From the NCBI GenBank assembly GCA_037953745.1, contig JBAKBP010001408.1, positions 124,001-188,000 of the forward strand: DNA of 64,000 nucleotides, in the 5' to 3' direction. The notes under the pieces are model-generated. The model had not been told where the DNA came from. It did no database searches and worked only from the letters and a program-made list of their open reading frames with translations. Below, one piece after another: positions 55,927-64,000 of this stretch (its first letter is position 1; each line of letters starts with the position of its first letter). This DNA is from Lithodes maja (taxonomy: Eukaryota; Arthropoda; Malacostraca; Decapoda; Lithodidae). A program made the position numbers and the translations under genes.

Positions 55927-56124
55927 TGTAAAAGTAAGAGTAATTATTATATTAAAAAAATATCAATAATATAAACAAGTACATAGTCCTATATAATACA
56001 ACACCAAGTAATTGAACATTTAGAGTGTACCAAATATATAAAGTTCAATCTTCAGATTAGGAAACTTTCCACATTAACAAATCAATGTTTATAGTATGTA
56101 TTTTCTAGGATAGTGCAATGTCAT

Positions 56125-56245
56125 TTTTGTCTAAAATATAGACTATATTTTCTAAGTCTGATTGTGTTAAATATATAGACTATATTTTCTAAGTCTGATT
56201 GTGCTAAATATATAGACTATATGTTCTAAGTCTGATTATGCCAAA
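56125..56245. repeat. Tandem repeat, 3 copies of about 44 bp
   Basis: Three copies of TATAGACTATATTTTCTAAG followed by TCTGATTGTG, between the minisatellite and the env anchor. Confidence 0.85.
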
Positions 56246-56287
56246 ATTACATTTTCTTGTGCATATGTAACTAGTTTTCCACATTTA

Positions 56288-57410
56288 TCATGTTAGTGCT
56301 TTCACGAAATGTTCAAGTTCACTAATACGTGATGCTAGGCGAGAGTTTGAACAATAACATAAGATAATAGCAATAATCAAAAGAATCATGAGTAGACCAA
56401 TGGGAGGGTATACATAGTAGACCAATGGGAGGGTATACAATACATAGTAGACCAATGGGAGGGTATACATAGTAGACCAATGGGAGGGTATACATAGTAG
56501 ACCAATGGGAGGGTATACATAGTAGACCAATGGGAGGGTATACATAGTAAGGCTTGACAAAGTGAGTGAAAGACAGAGAGTCCAAAGATGAGTTAATTAG
56601 ATTTAAAGTGTTGATGGTATGTGAAACAACCTTAGGAAACGAAACATTTCCAGAAATGTTAACAGAGGGAGGAATTTCAGCAAAAAGACGACTGTCAATA
56701 GAAATTGAACTCAGGTGAAATGTGGAAGGGTAAATAGTGAGGAAAGGACAGACAATCATGCATGACTCCTTTATTTAAATCAAACCTACTGCGTTTCTGT
56801 GGAAAGGTGAGCGATCGGGACAAGTCACAAGGAGAGTAGTTGCTTCCACAAAATAAAGAAAATTAGTATCCAAAATGTGTGTATGGAAGACATTTTTCTG
56901 AGGAGCGGGAGTGAATTGACAATAATCTAACATATGTTCATTTTTCTTAATAGCACGACTACAATCATCATAATTCAGGGGGAGTAATTGGATTAATTGA
57001 GCAGGACAGGTAGTAATTACGTCTAAGATAGTGTGACAATGGTTCTCAAAGACCGAAGTGTCTACTAAAGCCAGATATTCATCAGGGTATTTACCTGTAG
57101 AAAAGAACAAATTGTCTGAAGGGAAATTAATCTCAAGAAGTTCGCCTTGGATAATGGTGGGGAGAGGGATAATTTCTTGTCTAGTCAAAATCATATCAGA
57201 TGCAAATGGAATTAAAATAAAAAAATCACCAGCATTAATGTGTACCTCAAGAAATGGATAGTATAAATCTAAATTATCCTTTCCAAAGAGAGGGTTCAAT
57301 CCGTACTCATGTTCAGCTGTTTCGTCTAAAGTGTAGAAATTGTTTATGGAAAGTAAATCTGACGTTACTTGACCGTACTCAGCGTGAGAATGAGAGTAAG
57401 AAAAACGCAT
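56288..57410 (-). pseudogene. Envelope-like gene, N-terminal half missing
   Basis: The frame at 57410-56775 aligns to the middle of the envelope at 6437-5880: Thr-Ser-Asp-Leu-Leu-Ser, Tyr-Tyr-Pro-Phe-Leu-Glu-Val and Ile-Pro-Phe-Ala-Ser-Asp-Met-Ile-Leu occur in both. It is followed by the stem and a hydrophobic anchor near 56420-56345. The signal peptide, cleavage site and fusion-type segment present in the other copy are absent between 57410 and 57580. A 25-bp repeat just before the anchor and a stop near 56775 further damage it. Described only. Confidence 0.75.
56393..56552 (-). repeat. 25-bp tandem repeat next to env anchor, 6 copies
   Basis: Unit GTAGACCAATGGGAGGGTATACATA, with one copy 5 bases longer. 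On the minus strand one frame gives Val-Tyr-Pro-Pro-Ile-Gly-Leu-Leu directly before the hydrophobic anchor. Since 25 is not a multiple of 3, successive copies change frame. Confidence 0.92.
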
Positions 57411-57579
57411 TGTATGTACTACTAAAAATAGAGTATATAAATAAATTATTAATTATGTGAAGTTAAATTCTAGAAGCTCTGATTGGTCAAGAGTGATAGA
57501 GAGACTGAACTGTGGACGAGCCGGCATGATCTGCCGCTCCATCAATCGTGAGAATCAGAGTTTATTTACATGTAGAACG

Positions 57580-59476
57580 TATCTACCTTAATATCTAGAT
57601 TGTCTAACCACCACTGGGCTACAAAATAACCCTTCAAAGATGACACGGCAGCAATGGCGCGTGACCGAAGGTCATAATTATCTGTCATTAGGGGGGGTTT
57701 TCTGTTCGTTTTTCTTTGTCTTTATCTTTTTCGGTTTCATTAGTGTTTCCTCGAAATTCGTGTTTTCGTATCCGGGTAGAGTACGCCGAATTTTCTTCAA
57801 ATGATCAACACGTGCTCGTTTCTCATTACCTACATCTAAATGTTTAATTGTTGTTCTATTTCCTTCAACTGTCAAAACTCTGTAGGGATCATCAAAGACT
57901 GGTTGCAATTTATCTTTAGCGTAAAAATCTCGCAGAAAAACAATATCTCCAATATTGATATTCGGATTAGATTTATGTTTGTTAGCTATGGTGGTCATTT
58001 CTTCCTTAGAGTGAGTGAAATTATTTCGAAGATTCTTGTAAATAGTACGAAAATTATTCAAATGATATAACAAATAATCATCCGAATTATACACAGGAGT
58101 ATTGGCTCTCTGTAAATTAGTAAAAGGTAGTTTCTTATCTCTGCCAAAAACAATGAAATGTGCAATGAAAGTATTAATAGATGAATTAAGTGTGGCTTCT
58201 GCGTAATGAATAAAGTTATCCCAAGTACCGGTATCGCGTTCGTGTAATAATCAGCGCAGGGCACTAATTAAGGACTGATTAGCACGTTCAACTAAACCAT
58301 TACTGTGTGGTGAATGGGGGCAAATTGTCTCGTGATTAATATTATATTCTCTACAAACATCTTCCATATCAGAATTACAAAATGCTGTGCCATTATCACT
58401 AATTATATTGTTTGGGCAGTCAAGTTTACAAATTAAATCTCGTAAGAGTGCTTGTGCAATAGATTTCGCTTTATTATTTTGCAAAACTGAAAGAATCACA
58501 TATCTGGAAAAGTGATCAACTATAACCAGTACATATTGATTAGCAGTATTTGTGAGGGGTAACTTGAGTAGATCTATTCCAACTACATCAAAGGGGTAAT
58601 TAGGTATCGGATAAGTACCGACCTTAGCAGATGCATTTAACTTGGGTTTAACTTTTGCGCAAGTAATACATTCATCTATGTGAGTGAATAAATCACGTTT
58701 CATTGTACGCCAGTAAAATGACCTTTGAGCTTGAGAGAAGGCTCTATCCTTACCAGGGTGTCCAACTAATTTGTGACCATGAATTAAGTGTAGCGTCGCA
58801 TCTATGCGTGAAGAGGGAATAACTAATTGCAACACCTCTCTATTAGGTGATTTCCTGCCAGATAACTGCGTTCTCTTGTACAAACAATTATCGTGTATTT
58901 CGAAGTCTTGTAAATTCAAAGCTATTAAATCGTTAGTGCTCGAGCTAACAGTATCACCTGATTCTATACTAAGAATTACTTTACTCCAAAACGTGTCGGA
59001 TCTCTGCTCCGCAGCAATACCATCAGCGTTCAGAATCGCATTGGCTGAAACTGAAGCTACTGGATTACGAGATAAGGCATCAGCTGCAACATTGTGTTTA
59101 CCTTCCACGTACATTAATTGGGGATTATAAGATGCCAAGATTAATTTCCATCGAGCACGTCTGACAGACAAAAATTTATCATCGAACAACTTAAGTAAGG
59201 GTTTGTGATCTGTCCATACAGTCACATTATAGCCATAAATTATTTCTTTGTATGTCTGAAGAGCCCATATTAATGCAGCGCCTTCTAAGTCAGTTACACA
59301 ATAATTTATTTCTGCCGGTTTGAGAGAACGGCTTGCGTAGCCTAACGGGCGTAATTCATTCCTTTCATCATTCTGCATGAGAGTAGCACCGAATTCGGAG
59401 TACGAAGCGTCAAAGTTAATAACAAAGTCTCTATTAAAATCAGGAAATGCAAGTGTTGGTCTCGTGGTTAAGCTAT
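57580..59476 (-). pseudogene. Pol: RNase H, integrase, tail (one TGA)
   Basis: RNase H starts with Ile-Asn-Phe-Asp-Ala-Ser (59420) and has Leu-Glu-Gly-Ala-Ala-Leu-Ile-Trp (59290), Trp-Thr-Asp-His-Lys-Pro-Leu (59210) and Ala-Ala-Asp-Ala-Leu-Ser-Arg (59080). Integrase has an H2C2 set (His-Pro-Gly-Lys, Cys-x2-Cys near 58680) and Asp in Val-Val-Gly-Ile-Asp-Leu (58580). Ile-Ser-Asp-Asn-Gly-Thr (58400) follows, with Glu in Gly-Leu-Val-Glu-Arg-Ala-Asn (58290). The frame is interrupted only by TGA at 58251-58253 and continues in phase to the C-terminal domain (58094-57678), then the tail near 57690-57580. RT is cut off by the insertion at 59476. Confidence 0.88.
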
Positions 59477-61271
59477 TGTTACGGCTGGATCGGCAATACA
59501 TATTCGGGATTCTTGATCGTAGGACAGAAATGGCTTATGTGACAACGACACGACACGCTCGATTCCAGTCCTAAATACTATATGCTCCAGACAACAAAAG
59601 CACCAACGCCCTACAGAGTTATCGTCTATGGTAACGAGGTACCTTAACTCGGCGAAAGTGTACAACAGGGGTAGGCTATGAGGCTAAACTCCCTCAGACA
59701 TTTATAGGTTACGTTATTACTAAAGAAATGCAATACTCAAGAAACTACGTTAATATTAAGCCTCTAATAATGTAGAATAGAAGCAGGCTAAAGGTATGAC
59801 AGTGAAATGCTAAATGACAAATGTACACGCCTACTTGAAAGCGCGTGCACTAGAATAACTGTCCCCTACTAACATGCACTAGCATGTAGCATACAAGATG
59901 TTCATGATCCAGTAGATACCTAATAATACACATGGAAGGAACATAAATAGTAGTCACTTATTGTAATAATGAATCTATACTTGGAATAACTAAAAGGTTG
60001 CAGGCAACAGTACTGCGCCGGTAGCCTACTACCGCATAGGCTACTTCGCTTCTCTCACTCTGTCTCCCCTCTGAGTCCGTATGCGCCCTACGCAATAGAA
60101 CTCCGGAAACAGCAGCAAAACGACAGTGCAGTTAATTGATACATGAAAGTATTAATAGTGTTGTCTAGTGTGTGAGTAATGTGTATTGTAAAGTGTTATA
60201 TACATAAACTTAAAGAGAGCTGCAATGCATAGTAAAATAAAGATATATCACCCACTCATCATCCCCATGTGTTCTAGCTAGCAGGCCAAGTCACAGGAAC
60301 AACGAGTCCCAGCACCGAAAGCGAGAACCCAGGAAAAGACTGCAGAGAACACAAGGACAGATAAATTACGTTACTCTACTATACCGGCACTACGAGCGAG
60401 CTGTAGTCTCTGGTACTGCACTCGCTCCTGGCTCGGTAGGCAAATCAAGGCTAAGTCCTCGCCCCTCTACAGACAACTCCTGGGCATGGTCGGGCTCTTA
60501 CACATGGCACTAGTCTAGTCACAAATTGGATGATGAGCTGGGCATATAACTCGTGAACATGTAGAACGTTCACCAACTATCCTCATCAAGAAGATCGCTG
60601 TTCACATTAACCCCTTAAATCTAATACATGTAAATATATGCTTGTCCTAAGAGTAATACGAGAGGTGAGTGCTGAAACTCCTTTAGGACCTCAAGGGAAG
60701 GGTATGCATTTAAATAGAGAGAAGAATGAAATGAGAGTAATGTCGTCAGAGAGAAAGAGTGCAACCGTGAGAAATTGGGAGAGAGGGCAAGGGATGTTAG
60801 AATCTCAAAGGTTCTAGGCAACCTGATCATGGAACACACAGCGAGCCTCCATGCAATGTGCAGTACGACAACATGGGCAGCCAGGCAGCATATGCAGGCG
60901 GCAATGTACTACCAACCCTGTCGCACCTAGCTATAAGCGCAGGGCTGCCAACCGGTCCATACGTCTGGCAACCATTGCTACCCTCTCGCTCTGAAGTCTA
61001 ACTCACTCTCTCTCTCTGAATTCCTATTGTCTCATCTATCAACTTCTCTATTGATACTACATATTAAATGGAAGGTCTCGACATGGCTTAAAACAAAACC
61101 CACCACTGGTTAGCAAATGACGAGACCTTTGCAGAGATACAAAGAACATAGTTATACGTTGTCACACTCAATATAAGCAGCCAACACGGTACACGGCCCC
61201 GCACCGTGTCGATACAGTGGAGTACCAAGGAGTACAATCAGGTTGCGTTGCTACGCACTGGGTGCGTCACA
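59477..61271 (-). repeat. 3' LTR of Gmr1-like gypsy element
   Basis: 1795 bases. Plus-strand edges TGTTACGGCTGG and GGGTGCGTCACA; on the minus strand TGTGACGC...CGTAACA. Right next to it on the coding side is a G7 polypurine tract (61272-61281). Same family as the solo LTRs at 1609-3460 and 44153-45852 by ends, length and internal blocks. Presumed 4-bp duplication CTAT at 59473-59476; the partner is outside the window. Confidence 0.85.
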
Positions 61272-61551
61272 GCCCCCCCAAGATTTTAGATAATCGACCT
61301 TAGAAGCATTATCAAAATCTGACAGGCAACCAACCGACCTGCTACCCTTAGCTGCCACTAATTGCAAAAGGTGCACAACAACTGAAGTGTGAATTATACA
61401 TAAAACACAATATCGCATGCATCATGCTACAACAATAAAGACTTACAAAACTAAAACAAATTTTCTCGTTTATTTTATTGTTTTATAATCTTTTTGGACG
61501 GCGTTATGATAGCCTAATTTTACTCCTGCTCAACCCACACACCGTGCACGA
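61272..61551 (-). other. 3' UTR and polypurine tract of Gmr1-like element
   Basis: Between the stop codon (61552-61554) and the LTR there is no frame of note. The CTTGGGGGGGC tract ends directly at the LTR start and should prime plus-strand DNA. Confidence 0.7.
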
Positions 61552-64000
61552 CTATCCTGGATCATCAACCCTTGATAGACAATCTGCTATCACGTTCTCA
61601 CTCCCGGCAATATGCTGAATGTTGAGATTATACTCTTGGAGCATTAGGGACCACCTGGTCAACCGCATATTCCGATTGTGAAACTGATTTAGGAATTTCA
61701 AGGAATGATGGTCCGTATAAATCGTCACTACCGGGCCGTAGGCTGGAACATAAACTTCGAAATGTTTGAGCGACAAAACGATAGCAAGAAGCTCCTTCTC
61801 TATAGTCGAGTAATTCCTTTGTGCCGAATTAAACTTGCGAGAAAAGAAGCTCACTGGGTGTTCCAAGCCCTCGGAATCAGTCTGCAGTAACACTGCCCCG
61901 GCACCCACACCGCTGGCATCAGTCGCCAGCTGAAAACTCCTGGAGAAGTCAGGGGCTCTCAAAATCGGATGTGTACACAGCAGGTGCTTGACTAGGTCGA
62001 AAGCCCTCTGACACTCCGCAGCCCAACAGAACTTCACTGACTTCGACAGTAGATCAGTTAACGGTGCTAAGACAGTAGAGTATCCCCGGATGAAGCGCCT
62101 ATAATAGCCTATCATACCTAGGAACCGCATGACCTGGCGCTTAGTGGTGGGCCTGGGAAACATATTGATAGCCTGTATCTTGCTCAGGGGGGGGCACACC
62201 CGGCCTAACCCGACCACGAAGCCAAGATACTGCACAGTAGCCTTTACAAACTCGCACTTCCTCAGGTTCACCACCAGCCCAGCATCGTGCAACTTCCCAA
62301 ACAGGGTCTCTAAGTGCCTTAGGTGATTTTCAAAATTGTCATCATACACTATCACGTCATCAAGGTAGACCGTGCAGTTAGGGATTTCGTCACAAATATC
62401 GTTCATCAGGTTCTGAAACGTGGCAGGTGCGTTCTTAAGCCCATAAGGCATTACGTTACATTGGTAGGTCTTGCCATCTACCACAAAACCACAAACTTGC
62501 TTAGCTCGGTCCGACAGGGGTACTTGCCAGTAGCCTTTTACAAGATCAATTTTAGTAAGGTACTTTGCATTCCCTATCTTGTCCACGCTGTCGTCAACTC
62601 GAGGCAAAGGGTAAGGGTTGGTAGTGGTCAAGCCATTTAGCCTACGAAAATCTATGCAGAACCGCACCTTGCCGTCAGGTTTTGGCTGCAACGTGACGGG
62701 TGATGTCCACTTCACATAACCTTCAGTGATCATCCCTCTCTCAACCATGTACTTTAACTCCTCCCGTAAAGCTGGCAACTTTACCGGGGGCACACGGTAG
62801 GGCACTGACTTGAAGGGCACATTATCACCGACGTCCACGTCGTGCGTTACCTGAGTAGTGAGACCTGGGTGTTCGGCGAAAACAGAGGGGTATGACCTGA
62901 ACAGGCCTAGGACAGCAGCACCCTGGTGCTCAGGCAGGTGACTTACAGCTTGCCTAGCCTCTTGTTCAGTATTCCCCGCCCACTGTTCCGCGGAAATGAC
63001 ACAGTCCCAGCTATCCTCCTCAGCAGCATGACTGTCCCCACCTCCTTCTCCACCCTGGCCGCTGCAGGCCAGCACAGGGACAGTGAGAGGCTCTGAGGGG
63101 CGTCTCACATACTCTTTCATGAGGTTAACATGACATAACTGATGTTTTTTTCTACGGTCAGGTGTTGCAACGAGATAATCAAGGTCGGACAGTTTCTTAG
63201 CCACCACATACGGCCCAATAAACTTGGCAGAAAGGGGGTGTCCAGGCAAAGGTAAAAGCAACATTACCTCCTGACCCACCGAAAACTCCCGAAGCTTCAC
63301 CTTGGCGTCATACTGGTGCTTCATGACCGCCTGTGCATTAACCAAGTTATTACCTGCCGCTGCCATGCAACCTATAAGTCTCTCCCGGCTCTCAAGGATA
63401 TATTTAAGTACAGACCCCGGCTTCTCTTCGCCCTCCCAGATCTCTCTCACCATACTTAAAGGTCCTCTCACATTATGGCCAAAGACTAGTTGATTTGGAC
63501 TGAACCCCAGGCTCTCTCCTGGGACTTCACGTGCAGCGAACAGAACATACGGCAGACCCAAATCCCAATCAGTGTCATGTTCTGCACAGTAACAGCGTAG
63601 CATACTCTTCAGGGTCGAGTGCCACCGCTCCAAGACTCCCTGACTCTCGGGATGGTAGGCTGACGACACTACAGAACATATACCGTGCAACTGAAGGGTT
63701 TGCTTGAACAATTTGGATGTAAAATTGCTCCCCTGGTCTGACTGCACCTCACGTGGAAATCCATAACGGGAACAGAACAATAATAAGTTTTTAACAACTG
63801 CCTTTGCCGAGCCGTTTCTCATGGGGTATGCGTCCGGGTATCTCGTAGCCACATCCATGATTGTCAACAGGAATTTATTGCCACTACTAGTAGGCGGGAA
63901 AGGGCCAACCAAATCTACTACAACTTTGCTGAACGGAGGCCCGGTGACAGGTATGGGAAACAAAGGTGCCTTCGGGATGGTCTGGTTAGGCTTCCCCGTT
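61552..64000 (-). CDS. Pol polyprotein: integrase, RT, RNase H (partial at 5' end)
   Basis: Open from the window edge to the stop, over 810 codons with no break. Counting from 63963: the integrase core has Asp17 (Val-Val-Asp-Leu-Val-Gly-Pro), Asp76 (Gln-Ser-Asp-Gln-Gly-Ser) and Glu112 (Val-Leu-Glu-Arg-Trp), an exact D,D(35)E spacing. The integrase C-terminal domain runs to about 290. A linker follows, then RT with Phe-Cys-Ile-Asp-Phe-Arg-Arg-Leu-Asn, Asp-Leu-Val-Lys-Gly-Tyr-Trp-Gln-Val-Pro and catalytic Tyr-Leu-Asp-Asp at about 530. RNase H has Thr-Asp-Ala-Ser-Gly (680), Glu-Lys-Glu-Leu-Leu-Ala, Tyr-Thr-Asp-His-His (747) and Ala-Asp-Cys-Leu-Ser-Arg. Residues before 63963 (Gly-Lys-Pro-Asn-Gln) continue in frame, so the start is outside. 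Confidence 0.93.
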   Translation of the reverse strand, partial: TGKPNQTIPKAPLFPIPVTGPPFSKVVVDLVGPFPPTSSGNKFLLTIMDVATRYPDAYPMRNGSAKAVVKNLLLFCSRYGFPREVQSDQGSNFTSKLFKQTLQLHGICSVVSSAYHPESQGVLERWHSTLKSMLRCYCAEHDTDWDLGLPYVLFAAREVPGESLGFSPNQLVFGHNVRGPLSMVREIWEGEEKPGSVLKYILESRERLIGCMAAAGNNLVNAQAVMKHQYDAKVKLREFSVGQEVMLLLPLPGHPLSAKFIGPYVVAKKLSDLDYLVATPDRRKKHQLCHVNLMKEYVRRPSEPLTVPVLACSGQGGEGGGDSHAAEEDSWDCVISAEQWAGNTEQEARQAVSHLPEHQGAAVLGLFRSYPSVFAEHPGLTTQVTHDVDVGDNVPFKSVPYRVPPVKLPALREELKYMVERGMITEGYVKWTSPVTLQPKPDGKVRFCIDFRRLNGLTTTNPYPLPRVDDSVDKIGNAKYLTKIDLVKGYWQVPLSDRAKQVCGFVVDGKTYQCNVMPYGLKNAPATFQNLMNDICDEIPNCTVYLDDVIVYDDNFENHLRHLETLFGKLHDAGLVVNLRKCEFVKATVQYLGFVVGLGRVCPPLSKIQAINMFPRPTTKRQVMRFLGMIGYYRRFIRGYSTVLAPLTDLLSKSVKFCWAAECQRAFDLVKHLLCTHPILRAPDFSRSFQLATDASGVGAGAVLLQTDSEGLEHPVSFFSRKFNSAQRNYSTIEKELLAIVLSLKHFEVYVPAYGPVVTIYTDHHSLKFLNQFHNRNMRLTRWSLMLQEYNLNIQHIAGSENVIADCLSRVDDPG

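Larger units (their letters stand above)
54120..59476 (-). mobile_element. Errantivirus-like LTR element (internal region)
   Basis: Minus-strand order is RNase H, integrase, pol tail, envelope, then tandem repeats toward the putative LTR. The RT part is missing at 59476 because another element (59477-64000+) inserted there; the rest should lie beyond the window. This is the normal Ty3/gypsy order with an env gene downstream, as in insect errantiviruses. The env homologue at 5440-7540 belongs to the same family. Confidence 0.85.
59477..64000 (-). mobile_element. Gmr1-like Ty3/gypsy element (integrase before RT), partial
   Basis: From the right edge of the window the minus strand reads integrase, linker, RT, RNase H, 3' UTR with polypurine tract, LTR. 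The inserted position splits the pol of the older errantivirus-like element. The gag, protease and 5' LTR are beyond 64000. RT and RNase H are Ty3/gypsy-like, but the domain order is that of Ty1/copia, as known for the Gmr1 clade. The coding region is uninterrupted, so the copy may be recent. Confidence 0.88.

Noticed and set aside
61705..63493. Plus-strand frames of 60-105 codons
   Set aside because: All lie antisense within the intact integrase-RT-RNase H frame.

Overview
The window looks like repeat-dense nuclear DNA of an arthropod, most likely a decapod crustacean. Evidence: a (TTAGG)n-type array, long (TA)n, (TATC/GATA)n, poly-C and poly-G tracts, and LINE, DIRS, BEL/Pao and Ty3/gypsy proteins of the kind abundant in decapods. 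There are no bacterial operons, rRNA genes, true tRNA genes or CRISPR arrays. The species assignment is inference. The only host-type gene sequence I can support is one intact-looking exon of an alpha-1,2-fucosyltransferase (GT11) gene at 21629-21872, with a decayed copy near 23930-24080. A hAT-derived ZBED5/GTF2IRD2-like fragment lies at 11985-14530, split by a LINE. Almost everything else is transposable elements, nested inside one another.

Layout. 1-633: 3' end of an RTE-like LINE with an (ATAG)n tail. 634-4848: jockey-like LINE split by a 1.85-kb solo LTR. 5440-7540 (minus): envelope region of an errantivirus-like LTR element. 7640-11790: DIRS-like tyrosine-recombinase retrotransposon, broken by a foldback element with telomere-type repeats at its centre. 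11985-14530: hAT-like gene split by a LINE with an intact RT reading frame. 14540-16620: simple repeats. 16619-21555: a cluster of nested TTAA-flanked MITEs, 28-bp and 88-bp tandem repeats, and a tRNA-derived SINE. 21584-24283: GT11 exon and copy, LINE and SINE pieces. 24270-35210 (minus): RTE-like LINE split by a complete 8.2-kb BEL/Pao provirus (26475-34676, LTRs on both sides, CATCT duplication). This provirus carries an SGNH-hydrolase-like reading frame between its 5' LTR and gag. 35660-38340: another RTE-like LINE and more MITEs. 38341-50075: a large inverted repeat whose arms carry an uncharacterised metazoan protein family plus part of a second LINE. The arms are interrupted by different insertions, so each arm shows the other's empty sites. 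50462-59476 (minus): errantivirus-like LTR element (long putative LTR, env, integrase, RNase H). 59477-64000 (minus): a Ty3/gypsy-type element with integrase upstream of reverse transcriptase, the Gmr1-like order, inserted into the preceding element and running off the window.

Relations. Insertion order can be read from target-site duplications and from intact reading frames on both sides of insertions. The Gmr1-like family left one element copy and two solo LTRs, and both solo LTRs have 4-bp duplications. TTAA MITEs are inserted inside other TTAA MITEs. Several elements are broken mainly by single TGA codons where arginine seems expected, which would fit CpG decay. The best candidates for something undescribed are the SGNH-carrying BEL/Pao element, the integrase-first Ty3/gypsy element, the inverted repeat with the uncharacterised gene, and the foldback with a TTAGG core.
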